From assembly GCA_002900995.3 (NCBI GenBank), contig CM035311.1, forward strand, positions 2,666,001 through 2,730,000: a stretch of 64,000 nucleotides of DNA, given 5' to 3'. The DNA is from Ganoderma boninense. Lineage: Eukaryota > Basidiomycota > Agaricomycetes > Polyporales > Polyporaceae. Below the pieces are notes generated by a model that saw only the letters and a list, made by a program, of their open reading frames with translations, searched no databases and was not told the origin of the DNA. This document shows positions 47,401 to 60,312 of the stretch, piece by piece. Within the stretch, counting starts at the first letter, position 1. The number at the start of each line of letters is the position of its first letter. Both the position numbers and the translations under genes were made by a program.

Positions 47401-48704
47401 AGTGAGAGTGATCGTGGGAGGACGTGGTAGCCGTCTTGTGGTCGACCGGGTCGTCCTCTGTAGGATCGAAGGGCTTCTGGACTGTCGCGCCAGGTGCCCG
47501 TTGCTGGAACTGGCGCATAGATGGTGTGTCGCGTCCAGGGAAGAGGTTGGCGGCGGTAGGGTCGCCCATGCCAGTCAGGGCGGCCAATTCTGCGAAGGCT
47601 CAGAGCAATGCGTGTGGGCGGAACCGAAAAGAACGTACTGTTTGACTTGCCCGAATCGCCCTCACCAACCTTCATGGGTCTCCTACATACTCCGCAAACA
47701 CCAAGGTTAGACTTCCGGATGACGCCGCCGGCGCGTGAAGGGCCTGGTGGGGGACCATAGACGGCTGTGAAGCATGCCTATTCCAGCATAGGATCAGCGC
47801 AGTTCGCAGGCACCGAAGCAAGAGGGGCAATAGAGACATAGGACAAGACAACGGTATGAAGAGCGCGCATGATTGAAGGTATTGTAATGCGGGGGATGGA
47901 GGGATAACCAACCCGGAATCTCTGGAGACATACGCGACGCCGCCAAATAAGGCTCTGTAACGTCGAAGCTAGAGATACAGGAACGGGTGCGCAGGTCCAT
48001 ATTTGAAACGTTCGAGAGGCGGGAAGCAACCCAGGGGGGATAGCTTCGTCGCGCTCTAGACCCGTTGCATTGCGGGCCAGCCGTGATACAGGCGCGCGAC
48101 GTGAGAAGGCAAAAATACAAGGGCACACCGAGGGCGAGCTTGACCTGCTCAACAGACGGACGGTAGGGGAGAGCGAGGGGACCTGGGTATGCGAGGATAA
48201 TCGGGATGAAAGACACCGGATGATAGGACTCACTTCGTGGAGGGCGTGTCCACACTCGGGAACGATATGAGGCTTCTCGCCGGGAAGCCTGAAGCTTGAG
48301 CTGAGCGGCTCGAGGCAGACGGGGCACTCCTCCTCCTCATCGGAGGCATCGTGGCTTGATACAACAGGGAGGGGGGCGGCGACCATGGCGGCGTAGGGGT
48401 GGAGGTTTGTGGAGTCGGCCTGGGAGGTGTAGGACGGGGGTTTTACGGAGGAGTGGGCGGAGTATGCCGAGCGCAGAGAGACGGCGGAAGTGACGCGCTG
48501 GGGAGAGCGTTGGAAGACGGAGCGGACGGAGGCGGCGAAGGAGTTTGCCTTGGAGGTGGGGTGGGGTCGGGGGGTGAGGAGAGGGGAGGAGGGAGGAGGA
48601 AGGAGGTGGTGATGGGAGTTGGACTGATCGAGGTGGGATTGATGTCGCGCTGGCGAGCTATTCGAATTCTTCGGAATCCAGCTCGTGGAGAATTCCGACC
48701 TCAT
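44419..48704 (-). CDS. RING-H2 / PH-like / VWA protein, Ste5/Far1-type scaffold candidate
   Basis: Exons are 48704..48234, 47777..47639, 47589..45823, 45720..44621 and 44541..44419, summing to exactly 1,199 residues. The Ser/Pro-rich N-terminus is followed by a RING-H2 finger: Cys127, Cys130, Cys151, His153, His156, Cys159, Cys185 and Cys188. The finger is split by a 456 bp intron between Glu157 and Ala158. A PH-like region (about 420-560) includes REFFVYLFKEAIICVVEE and ERLDSFILIFKDRSSLETWK. A VWA-type fold (about 680-900) begins MDLILVISVPGPN and includes SGFVLVSDSSETTR, although its MIDAS is not DxSxS. RING-H2, PH and VWA in that order is the layout of Ste5 and Far1, the MAPK-cascade and Cdk-inhibitor scaffolds of the yeast pheromone pathway. 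That role is inferred from architecture; an E3 ligase with these domains is the alternative. Confidence 0.82.
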
Positions 48705-51700
48705 CCAGGTCGCACGCGAGGCGTCAGGGAGGGGGAAGAAAGAGGGAAAGGAGCGGGACAGGCGATATTAGCCGTGGCGGGCGGGGGCGGTCGCGGTCGA
48801 GTGTACTGTACAGGAACGACCCGCACACCAACAATTTGCCCCCTCCAACGGCCGATCCAGATCTCTCCGCCTGCTTTCCCAGCATTCGCCCATTGTGCCT
48901 TCCCGCGTCCTCCGTCCTCTCGTAACCCACCCGCACCTGTCCGCTCTATGTGCTCGCCCGCCTCTTGTGCGACGCGCAGGGCGGGCGAAAGCGCAGCGGG
49001 CGTCGAGCGCAGGCCCTGGCCGGACAACGCCTCCGGCCCCGCGACGATCGGGACACACCGGCGCCCAAAATGGCAACTTCCGCACAAGCCAGCGAACTCG
49101 CATGCGCAAGACATTCGGTCTATTTATCCTGCAGCCTTCGCCTCGCGAACATGACGATCAATCGCCCCCAGAATCTCCACTCTCCCTCCAGCTCAGCGCG
49201 CCACCCTGGCTTCGGCCTCTGTGTCAGGCTCCCGAATGGCGCATGTCCTGGCTGTCCAAGGCGCAGGGTTTGTGTTTGTCTCAGCTTTGTCTGCTAAGTG
49301 CTGTAAGCTCCAACGTCAACGCCTGGTGGCGCGCCGAGGAGGCCCAGTGGCGGCTCGATCCCCGCCCTAGGCCACATCGAGCAGGTAAGGAGCCTGCGAT
49401 CGTTCCACCTGCTCTCGCTGGCTGAAGATCCGCCGGCTCACGAGAACGATCCATTCATCGCGTGTTTGCCAACAAGCGTCGACGTTCGCTCGACGGGGCT
49501 CCAACTGAGCCGCAGCCGCGGTCCCTCGCCCGACATCCTCCGCATATGGAATTATTTTTCTGGTCCTTCTAACGTTCCGCACACCATTCATCCGTTCGTT
49601 CATCAGCTGCTTACAATACGCAGTGTCCCAACTCAATACCGTGATATATCATCGCATTTCGGCGGGTTCAGCAGAGCATCAACTTGAGTTCTGGAACGCC
49701 TCGCGCTGCCGCGTCTGACAGAAACTTAGATGCCATGCCAAGAATATGGTAGCGAACGAAAGGTAGGTTCTTCTTGCTTGCTTCTTGCGGTCTGATCTCG
49801 CTCATGGCTTACATACCAAACTTTCCTGTCAGACTCCACAGCAGCCTAGCGTTGCTCACACGCAAAGCTACAACTACGCTTGGTCCGTCGGCATTCTCCC
49901 TTCAACGTCAGATTACCGTCAAGCTCTTTTCGTGAAGTCCTTCACAGCTCCATGATTATAACCTCCAAACGTTTCATGTCTCGTAGCGCACGCCGCACAG
50001 AACCGCCGCACAATCCGAGCAGGTCGTGTCGGGGGCGCGAAGCATCGTGAAGGATGTGAGTCTCTCGTTATCGTGTGCAGTCCGGTCACACCCTGGAGCA
50101 TCGCCCGTCCTTCGATGTCGTACAGAAGTGATGGCGAGCAGCTTGATGGAAGCCCCCCGACGCGTCTCGCGCGCTTCCGTCGCGACGTGGGCGAATGGCG
50201 AGGGCGCTGTGAGACTTTGTGGCACCGACGTCGCTTCCTCCCACTCACGCGTGACGCACCCGCGATAGCCTCCGCAGGGGCGATCTGCAACGCGCCGCAA
50301 AAGGGAAGCCTTCTCCCGGCCCCTCGGTTACTTCCTCTCTTCCGCCCCTGCTCTCAGCGTTGCATATGTTTATGTTCATTTCCCTGCACACCCTGCGTCA
50401 CTGCACTGCAGGATCCTCTGCACCCGCCACCCCGAGGTCGATCCGCCGCCGCCGTGTGCGCGGGCCCGAGCCCCCGCCGGCAAACGTTCCTTCTAGCCCC
50501 CAATCCTGTGCCTTTCCTTTCCAGGCCCAGTTCCTGAACATCGCGCCGCGCGCCCCCATCGTCTCTTTCAGTCTTCTTCTCTGATGTCGCGCGGACCACT
50601 GCCAGCGCCGAAGCCTGGGACCGGAGGGCGTTGCCACTAGAACGCGCGACGAACCTTGTGAACACCTGCTGATAGAGTTGTCGTCCAAACGCCAGCCACG
50701 TCCGGAACTCACGAGTGCTCATGACGCACGATGACGCGCCGTGCACGCCGGCGTTGCTGGCGATGCCAACAGGCTACTGACACGGCCAGCGGCGGACGAC
50801 ATTGACAGGCCCGGGACAGAACCTGGAAGCACGCGTGAACGTGGCTCTTTCATGTGTATGTGCACGGCGAGAAGTGTGTGTGTGCAACCGCGCGCGCACC
50901 GTTGATCATGGCGCATGTATCATGCCATCTCGAGGCCAACACTGATCAAACGATCCCACATCTACGCCAGCGCGACAGCTCGTCCCCGTCCTCTGTCATG
51001 CGGTCCCCCACCGAGCTGTGTTCCGTGGGCCTGCCTGGGACACAGCGACGGTAAGTGGAACACCTCCTCTCGCTTCGGTGGCAGATCATCACTGACCTCG
51101 CATCGCGTACCCACATCCTCTGCAGATCACACGCGTCACCGCCCGGATGTCGATATCCTTCGTGGCGTCGTCCCCAGCTCGGGACTCGAGTGCTCGGGTG
51201 CAGGGGTTTGCAGATCATTCAGGGCAAAACACGGGCCTGTGCGCACACAGCCCTCGGATACTCATCGCTTGCCAGCTCGGATGTCCGAGAAGTAGAAGTC
51301 GTGCGCGTACAGTGGGCACCGCCCACTCCTCGGGCCTGAGCACTGAGCTGGGGCGGGGGGACCGGGACCGGGACCGGATGCGCATACACGGCCTATCATG
51401 CTTCCATTGTCCCACCCGTGCATCCGAGTCGTCCACTCATCCGATGATCCATCTGTGCCTCGGTGGTTGAGACAACTCCACGGCTCCCACAGCCGTCTCC
51501 TTGCCGCCCATTTACGCAGGACTCGATCTGGCCGCTGTGGGGTGTCTGCTGCCGTCGTGGGACGGGCCTGTTAGAGACGGCGGGAAGGGACGCACGTCCG
51601 TACTGTACTGTACAGTGACGATCACAGCCTTCGGGCCCGGGGACCCCGATCGTGAAGGTGGTTCATATAGAGCACGCGACGGTTGCAGCATTGCAGTAAG

Positions 51701-52346
51701 TACTCGTTCGCACTAACCCAGTCTCGAAGAGCTCGGTAACTGACACCGTCCGTGGCTGCCAAAAACAAATTCAGGCGCAAACGAGGATCACCAAGGGGCA
51801 GTGTTCGGCACAAAATCATGGCACGGCACGGGTCCCTGCGATCCGCACCATGGCTACCCTACTGTACCTCGAGTTTCATTCGAGGGGGTGTTGTGCGGCA
51901 TTAAAATGGGCTTTGGCCGCGCGGACCTACGTGCGCCCAGGCTGCGGTGCTCTCCTCTCTCTCTCCTCCGGTCTTAACCTCAACCTTCACCGTGACCTCT
52001 GCGGTGATAAACTGGATTTCTTTGATAAGTCTGTGGTTCTAGATCCTCCCGCGATCAGGATTCTCGATGAGCTTCCTGTTGCTCAACTAATGCCGTTACT
52101 CTTAAGTAAGTGCCTGTGAATCCATGTCGAAGCACTGAAAAGCAAGCTAAACAGTAAACTCAGTTCAGACATTCCAATGTTCACATTGCAGCAGCCGCCA
52201 TCCAGACGGTTATGCGCCGCATGTGACTCACTGCCGCTTGCTTCCGTCCAGATGTCTCACGACCACAACTTGTGAAAGGAGACGAAGGTCGGCCAATGGA
52301 AACTCAAAGTTCATCCTTAGCCTGAGATCCCTTACGATCTTTGTAG
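48705..52346. other. 3.6 kb gene-poor stretch
   Basis: The first few hundred bases are the scaffold gene's promoter. ORFs further on (for example 48895-49425, 50073-50537, 50915-51295) lack splice sites and family patterns. Several unmatched GC-rich islands alternate with AT-richer DNA. No RNA gene was found. Confidence 0.4.
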
Positions 52347-53170
52347 ATGTCTTCTGATCTCCCCGGGGAGATCACCGACTATATCATGGGATTCGTCTAG
52401 AGGGACAAGTAAGGGCTTTGCGCCTGCAGCCTTGTCTCTTCCTACCGGCAGGCACCATTACTTGTTCGTCAACGTCACCACATTACTCATTTCCCACAAC
52501 AAGCTTATGGAGCAGCTCGACCAGTGGATATGACTAATTGTGTCCACGTATTTGCGTTCCAAGTACCGACAAGGGTCATCACTTCACACGCGATTTCTCT
52601 GGCAATGCTCCGAACTTGCGAAGGGCGTAATTCTTCATGACGTTCTTCAGGCTGAAAATGCATCCCCGTCCACAGCTTGCCCTTAGCAACTTTTCGACGC
52701 TCCGAGAACACTCTCAGGCATACTGCAAGTTCAATTCCTTCAATAGCCTGCGGCGCATTCTTCTTTCCCTCCCTGGACTTACGACCCTCACGATAAGGTT
52801 CCATGCTTCAAGGAGAGTCGGTGTCAAGGGCGAGCGTACCCACACGGTCTCCCGATCAGACTCAGACTCGCGCTGCGGCGTTAGAATGCTGGTTACTGGC
52901 TTTGAAGCCCGACAGCGTTCCCGGCCCCCATGCATCCATTGACTGGCTTAAGATCAATCTACCGACCTCAAAGAACACCTCGCTGTATACGCTGGGCTTG
53001 CAAACGGACGAAAGAGTCCTCTTCGATTCATTTCATGGACTGATCATTAATGACTTTCCTCGCTTTATTCATCTCGAGACCTCCTTGTTTCGCAATTCGA
53101 GATCGAAGGTGCCAAGATGGTCAAGCTATCTGCGTAAGCTCGTAATAGTACCACGACATTTTGCGTCTTG
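52347..53170 (+). pseudogene. F-box gene remnant
   Basis: It opens MSSDLPGEITDYIMGFV and then hits TAG; the following bases continue in frame as RDK-stop-GLCACSLVSSYRQ, matching the usual fungal F-box start (LPxExxDxIxxF...LxxCSLVxxxW). Frames switch further on, with FDSFHGLIINDFPRFIHLET and SSYLRKLVIVP near 53,000-53,170 resembling leucine-rich-repeat text. Multiple stops and shifts indicate decay. The assignment rests on short motifs only. Confidence 0.5.
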
Positions 53171-54006
53171 ACGGCGGGCCCGGGGTACGCTTCGCCGCTC
53201 GTCGTTCGTCACTTCGTTCACAAGCAGTGGGTTAGCCTCCACAGGTAGTTTTACTTGGATATATATCGATCATTTCTTCGCCCACCCTTCGTGTACAGGA
53301 CGCGGCCAGATTCAAGTTCCCCGTATTTCTGGCACACAACAAGTTTCTACGCTCCAAACGGGAAAATTCGACTCGCCGAGGAAGTACTACGGCGGCTCAG
53401 CTTGCCTCCGAGTCAAGCTGCGATACTTCGAAAAAAAGACCTGTACGGGATCAAAAAAAATCGCTTGTCATTCACGTTAGGAGCTTTCGCACATTGCTTG
53501 TCCCGTTCAGCAGTTCCCTGATTGTAAGTTCTGAGAGACCGTTGACACTAACACTCGCGGCCTCATAATTTGTCCTTACGTCCGAGCGACTTTTCCCTAT
53601 GTTAGCTTTCGTGACCTTCCTATGCGATTTTCATGGGAGTGTACGTCTGGCGGTGTGTTGTGTATGTACTACTTGCCTCGGAGTACCCGAATGGAGCCGC
53701 CCTCCATTGCGATGATCCCGTATACCAGCTTCGCAGTTTATTCCCCATGTCCACATCCTTCGTTCGACATATTCTAATATAGTATTGTTACACGCAAAGC
53801 CAACAAAATACATACAGCGAGAACTCGACAGCATTAGAACGCATCATGAATAGCACAATGCGTGAGACGACAGGACGACGCCGAACGAGAGGACCGGATC
53901 GGGGAGTGCGTAAGCAAGCAAGCCAACGAGCGAGAAACCCAAGAAACAGTCCATATATTACTCTAATCTGCACTTCCACATACTTACATTCGCACACGAT
54001 CTCCTC
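53171..54006. other. 0.8 kb intergenic, 3' flank of the copper ATPase gene
   Basis: AT-rich in parts; holds the likely 3' UTR of the minus-strand ATPase gene. A plus ORF at 53255-53521 (88 codons) may be more of the F-box relic. Nothing else is seen. Confidence 0.4.
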
Positions 54007-57000
54007 CTATACCGCCGCGCTCATCTCCACAGGCAGCTGGCTGTAGCCAGACGTGTCTCTCCTCCCCCGGACCAGGCCCCGCACGCCCGCCCACGCGTCG
54101 CCCAGAGCGTTCCGCGCGCTGTCGAGCATCGTCTCCTGCTGCACGTCCTCGCCCGGCATGATGCTCGACGGCGGACGGGCCCACCACCTGAGGAGCAGCG
54201 AGCTCGTGACCACGCTGACCGACGACGTCGCCATCGCGCCCGCGGCCGCCATCGGGGGCAGGTTGAAGCCCCACGGGAGGAAGAGCCCCATGGCGAGCGG
54301 GATGCTGAGCACGTTGTACAGGCACGCCCAGACGAGGTTCCGGCGGATCGTGCTGAAGATCGCGCGCGAGAGGTGCAGCGCCGCGACGACGTCGAGCAGG
54401 TCCGAGCGCATGAGCACGATGTCCGCCGCCTCGATCGCGACGGACGTGCCCGACGAGAGCGCGATGCCGACCGACGCGGCGACGAGCGACGGCGAGTCGT
54501 TGATCCCGTCTCCGACCTGCGCCGAGCGACCGTCACCGTCAGACACGTGGATGGATACACAAATGCAACAGAAGCGGGGAAGGGAAGGAAGGCGAGGACG
54601 TACCATAGCGACACCGCCACCGTGCTTCTCCATGAGCTCCGTCACGACGGACGCCTTGCCCTTCGGGCTCATCTGCGCCCAGACGTGCTCCGGCCGAATG
54701 CCCACCTGCTTCGCGACGGCGAGCGCAGTTGTCCTCGCGTCGCCCGTCATCATGTTCACCTCGATGCCCATGTCCTGCATCGCGCGGATCGCGTACACCG
54801 ACGACGGACGGGGCTTGTCCGAGAGCGCGATGGCGAGGACGGGCGAGGGGACCTTGCTCGGGGCGGCGAGGGACACGAAGATCGACGTCTTGCCCTGGCT
54901 GGATTCCTCCGAGTCGAACGCGGCGAGGTTGCTCGGGAGGCTCGCGGAGTCGGACTGCAGGACGAAGCGTGCGTTCCCGACGTAGATCGTGTGCTTCCCC
55001 TTGCCGCCGGGCAGCACGATGACGGCCTTGACGCCGGCCCCGGTGACGCTCTCGAACGTGTCGATCGTAACCTCGGGGATGGGAACCATGGACTTGTTGA
55101 GCAGGTCCTTGCCGTACACGGCGACCGCCTTCGCGAGAGGGTGCTCTGAGCGCGCTTCCGTGGCAGCGACCATGGCGATGAGATCCGCGCGAGAAACGTC
55201 GCCAGCGACCTTCGTCAAGAGCGATGCGTCGTCGCGTCCCGTGGCGGCAAGGTCGCTGTGGTCGCTCGACGGCGCCCAGGCGATGGCGGCGACAGTAAGC
55301 TTGCCCTCCGTGACAGTTCCGGTCTTGTCGAGGCAGATGCGCTTGATGAACCGACTCGCCTCGAGCGCGCGGCCGCCCTTGATCAGGATACCGTTCTTCG
55401 CGCCCATGCCCGTGCCGACCATGATCGCGGTGGGCGTGCTCAGCCCAAGCGCACACGGGCACGCGACGACGACGACAGAGATGCACAGCTGCAGGCAGAC
55501 CGCGAGCTTCGAGGCGCCGTGCGCGTGGAAGAGGGCGGGCAGCGAGCTGTCGTTGACGACATCGGCGATGATCATCCAGGCGATGAACGTCAGGATGGAG
55601 AGCGAGATGACGGCGGGCACGAAGTAGCCTGCGACCTTGTCCGTGAACGCCTGGATCGGCGCCTTGGACGTCTGCGCTTCCTCGACGAGCTTCACGATCT
55701 GCGCCAGTGCGGTGTCCTTGCCCGCGCGTGTGACGGTCATGTCGAATGTGCCGAGCCCGTTGAGCGTGCCACCGATGACAGAGTCGCCCACCTGCTTGAG
55801 CACGGGCACTGGCTCGCCGGTGACAGCGCTCTCGTCGATGGTGGACGTGCCGCGCAGGACGGTGCCATCTGCAGGGATCTTCTCACCGGGTACAAGCTTG
55901 ACAGTGTCGCCGACCTGGAGAAGCTCCGTCGGGATCTTCTTCTCCTGCGTGCATGCGGGAGGGTCGGTGTAGATCGTGGCCATGGAGGGGGCGAGAGCCA
56001 TGAGATCCGTGAGGGCGGCGCTCGTCTTGCCCTTCGCGCGGTTCTCGAGGTACCGGCCAAGCGAGACGAACATGATCAACATCGTGCTCGTGTCGAAGAA
56101 GACCATAGGGTGGTACCCTAGATCTCTGTTGAGAGCCATGAAGCACATCGCGCCGACGGAGTAGAAGTACGCCGCAGCGGACCCGATCGAGATGAGGACG
56201 TCCATGGTCGCGCTGCCGTGCTTGAGCGCCTTGTACGCGTTCCTGAAAAACCGCTGGCCGACCCAGAACATCGCGGGCGTGGCGAGTATGAGTGCGATGA
56301 CGTCGTTAACGTAAACACCGCGGCACAGCTGATGCTCGACGATAGGCTCCAGAAACGAGATCTTCGGGGCGAGCATCGTCACGAAGAAGACGGGGATAGC
56401 AAAGATGAGACTCCACTTGAACCGCATCCACCACTCCTGGATCTCCTTCGTGCGAGCGAGGGAGCGCAGCTGTGTCGAATCTTCCTGGTCGGAAACCATA
56501 GCGTCGAAGCCCATATCCTCTATTCGCTCCACCAGTTCTCGTGGTCCGACCATTGTCCTGTCAAAAGTGACCTGGCAAAGTTCTGTGGCCAATGAGACGG
56601 AGACGCTGGAGACGCCAGGAACCGCGCCTAGCTCTTTTTCGACGGTGGATGTACATGACGAACACGTCATGCCATATATGCGAAGTTGAATGGTATCCGC
56701 CCTCGATGGGGGAATGAGGGTCGCGTCGAAACCTATATCAGATATTTCCTACACCTTCGTTAGTTACGGCATTCAAGATTCAGAGGCTCAAAGGACAGGT
56801 TCAGTTGTTTTAAAAAATATCACAGATTTCCGCCTCTGGCAACTTTAGGCCCGAGTTTGTTCATTGGTTGACCGAATTCTATTCCCATGTAACCCAGTTC
56901 TAGCGCCTCCGAGACGCACAAGCGATCGCCATTCTTCTGCAGGCAAACCATAGTCCTCATTATTACGGCAACTCTGTCTAACCAACTGTTGATCCCATTG

Positions 57001-57773
57001 TAGTGGTTGTCAAAGCCGACAATGTTAAACGGGAAGATTGCAAGCCCTCGCCTTCATCAGCGGCATTCCACGCACCAGGTGTCTCGTGACCCTATGTCCG
57101 GCAGAAGGTTCCGGAGCGGTGAGGCAATATAGCGGGCATAATTGCCTCTAAGTGGGACGTGGCAGACGAACATGGCAACCTCTCAGTGGAGTGTGCAACT
57201 AACTTTGGGAGGCGCCAAACTGCCACAGACGAGCGGAACACTCAAACACTGCACCGCACGCACGGCATAGTGACTAAGGCCACTCGATGCGCCCGAGTGC
57301 GGTGCGTATGCTGAGGTCAGAGCTGGGGTGCGGGATAGCCGGGGGAGGGATTGCATGCGAAGCAAGAGCACGAGAGAAGGTGGGACTCACGCTGACGATC
57401 TTGTCCGCATCCCAGACACTGGGGTCGTACTCGACGACCCCCCGCTCCGCAAGCAGAGCGACTTTGATGGAATGAATGCCGCGCTGGGATCGGAGCATTC
57501 CCTCTATTGACTATGAGACACTCGTCTGTGAGAGAGATATGGCGGTAGGATATGGATGTTACGCACTTCGACGCATGCTCCGCAGGTCATGCCCTCTATC
57601 CTGAGCTCACACTTCTCCGACTTCAGCTCCTCGCCTCCAACGAGCGGCTCGTCCTCTCCTTGTGGCAGCTCCACTCTTCCCGACATTGAGTCCCGAGGAG
57701 TGCTCCGGAACATGGTGGTGAGGGCGGCGTTGATGCCGGCCATGATGGGTGATTTTGGTGTCCTCGGGAGCAT
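54007..57773 (-). CDS. CCC2: Copper-transporting P1B-type ATPase (Ccc2 type)
   Basis: This Golgi Cu(+) pump loads multicopper oxidases such as Fet3-type ferroxidases and, in wood-rotters, laccases. Exons are 57773..57567, 57510..57391, 56748..54604 and 54516..54007, giving 993 residues. There are two N-terminal metal-binding domains with GMTCGAC and GMTCSSC. The membrane domain carries the CPC signature (VVVACPCALGLSTPTAIM, Cys near 539-541). The actuator loop has AVTGEPVP, the phosphorylation site is LDKTGTVTEGK (Asp about 583), the nucleotide domain has SEHPLAK, and the hinge is VGDGINDSPSL (about 825). Intron 2 is 641 bp, far longer than its neighbours. Intron 3 is 87 bp, a multiple of three without stops. 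The start could also be the ATG at 57743. Confidence 0.94.
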
Positions 57774-58600
57774 CGCGAAGAGGAGGAGCTAGTATTAAAT
57801 AAAGGAAGGAAGGGGAGGAGCGCCTGCGCTGGTCTGGAATGGGGCAGAGTCTTGTCGGCGGAATGGAAATGATGACCGAGGGAGCCTCAGCCTGCGCAGG
57901 ACATCCATGCGCGAGCGCCCGCAACCACTCGCGCGGTCTGCGGCCACGGTCTATCCATGCCCATATCTGGCCACATGTTCCCACGCTGACGCCCAGTGCT
58001 CTCCGCAGCGCCCCGCGCGACCTTCGTCCTCGTCCTCGTCCCTGGCGCAGCCAGACGCTTTCCATCGCAATACAGGAGCACCGCAGCATCCGGCAGCCGT
58101 CTGGGAGACACAGTCGGTGTTGTGCGATTGATCGCGCGAGGCCTTTTAGCCTGTAACGCTCTTCTTAACCTCCCATAGAAACATTGCGCGCGGACCTCGC
58201 ATCTTCCGCCTCCAGTTCTGATGAGCTGCCGGCCATCCCGTGAGGCTTTTCTGCGCATTTTCAGCTGCAGCCATGTCTGTCTGAGGGGCTCGAAACTGAC
58301 CACATTTGTGCAACTGGCCCGAGGTCAAGTTCTCGTGCCTGGCGGTAATGGACATGTGAGTCATCCACGGACCGTTCTTCAAACCATCTCACTGACTAAG
58401 TTCTGACGAGGTTATGAATCACGTCATAGCGGGGGAATCGGAACAAGTATGCAGTCTCAGTATATGAGTTCTAGTCCCTCACACGTGGATACGGACCATT
58501 CATAAACGACGTCGTCTATCCGAATGCCGAATTGTTGCACTTGGCTCCGGTAAACGCGAGGTCATGGTCCTCGGCTTGCTACCAAGGTCCATCATTTCTC
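57774..58600. other. 0.8 kb intergenic, CCC2 promoter
   Basis: Contains the copper ATPase promoter and nothing else recognisable; GC-rich ORFs near 57,840-58,300 on both strands are shadows. No confident copper-response element is claimed. Confidence 0.45.
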
Positions 58601-59760
58601 CTACTCTGCTTACGATCTCCATGCTGAACTACGCCGCAGCAACGAGGTCTCGCACTTCATCTTCTGGGTTTCAGTGTATCTCGTACATAGCCCCCCATTG
58701 AACCGGCCGTACCGGAGTCTGTGACTCGATGGGAGCGGCACTCCTTCGGACGGTCTTCCGGGTACGATGCTTTGGCACGCCATATGCTTCTCGGATGCCT
58801 CATGGCACAATGTAAACCTCTCACGACTAGCAGGACGATATTCAAAGCTTCCTGGCATTCTGCCGACAGGCATGACGCAGATAAGGAGGATTATGCCGAC
58901 ACTCTCGCGTAGTCCCTCGAGCCAAAATGTACCATGAATCCAGGAACAGGACAGGCGTCGCAGAAGCCGCAGATCATGATACTTCTGGTAATCCGCTCCG
59001 TGGATAGGACATTCACACGATAGGGTGACGGAACGTCGATTAAATGCGTTCCACCGCCCCGAATGAGTAGGACGACATATGCACACGAGGGTCTACGCCC
59101 TAGTGGCCACAGAACATTTCAGTCAACTATCCTTCAAGTTCTCGTCTGCTGGGCCCTCCCATTCAAAAACATGAGCCTTCGAGAAGGTGACATAGGCAGC
59201 TGCTCAAGATGGGGACAAATGAAACGATTTGAATCATGATTACCGCTAAGAACCGAAGACGCCATCGCAATGGAGGTGCGAACAGCGGAGAGATGTGAAG
59301 GTGTCCGTATGCATGGAAATGCGGATTTCGTCCCAAATAATGTGTTAGAAAGGCTGGGTGGGACATACTGAGGTTATCTTTCATTAATTCATAGACGGCG
59401 AACCTCGAACCTCTCTCGCAATGGCCTACATCGTGTTCTGCAGTCCCTCGGACACTTGAGCTTGAAGCTTGAAGTCTCACATGACCATGTATCGGTCGCT
59501 TCGTGCGATTATCACAACATTGAGAAACTGAGAGCGACAGATATCCGCAGGCAACCCTGACGTATCATCAATCACTCCACATCGAGACTCGAGCTTGAAT
59601 TGGGTGGGTGCTTCCAACATCGTATCAGGATTTACGAAGGGAGAGCTGGGAAGAGTGACATGGCAAGAGGCAGAAGAAGACGACATGTCGGGTCTCGGGG
59701 CGGGCCTGAGGCCTGAGGGCTTGCGGATTGATTTTCTGCGCCACAACTTTAACGTCGTCT
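58601..59760 (-). pseudogene. Eroded F-box/LRR-like relic
   Basis: Short minus-strand fragments resemble the leucine-rich part of fungal F-box proteins: HGADYQKYHDLRLLRRLSC (near 58,960-59,010), HTDTFTSLRCSHLHCDGVFG (near 59,240-59,310) and RSQFLNVVIIARSD (near 59,500). They lie in different frames with many stops. No F-box start was found. The call is tentative. Confidence 0.35.
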
Positions 59761-60057
59761 AGAGTTACAATTGGGAGATGAGGTCACTCTCATGATCACA
59801 AGAGCCAGCCAGGCAAGGAGACAAGCACGCAAAGAAGGGAAGCACCATCATCGAGAAGCCCGACGAGCTCGAGGTTCGAGGTCAAGCTTGTGTGAAGCAG
59901 CGAAGCGCGCGGTATGCGTCGGCGCCACCAGATACTCTCCCACGTAGTCTTTTCCTTCCACCATCCAACCACCATCTCTTCCAATCCCTCTTTTCAGTTA
60001 GTACATTGTCGATTTCCGCTGATACTCGGGGAGAGGCCTTGGCATGCGGGAAGCGTA

Positions 60058-60097
60058 CTATGGGTCAAACTTTTTGACTGCGAACAGTTTGGCCCAT
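60058..60097. repeat. Palindromic repeat, copy 1
   Basis: CTATGGGTCAAACT ... CAGTTTGGCCCAT, an interrupted palindrome of 40 bp. It closely matches the copy at 61205, including the spacer text TTTTGACTGCGAA/TATTTGGTTGCGAA; about 20 bp of upstream sequence (CATGCGG.AA.CGT) is also shared. Confidence 0.75.
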
Positions 60098-60312
60098 GTT
60101 GCGTACGCCATTGGCAGACCCGCGAAACAGCACTGACTTCCATAGCCTCAGCGACGCAGAAACGGACGTTATGCACGGAGCAGAACGAATGGAGCGATAT
60201 GAGTCATGACTACAACAAGGGGCAGGAATAGGAAGAGTTGTTTGGAAGATGTACACATGCTGTCCGGTGAGCTTCGAGTCTACGCAGGGATATGACAAAC
60301 TCGAGTCACTAA

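Noticed and set aside
54373..56121. Plus-strand ORFs of 258-310 codons
   Set aside because: Antisense to the copper ATPase exon and rich in Arg/Glu/Asp shadows; no domain pattern.
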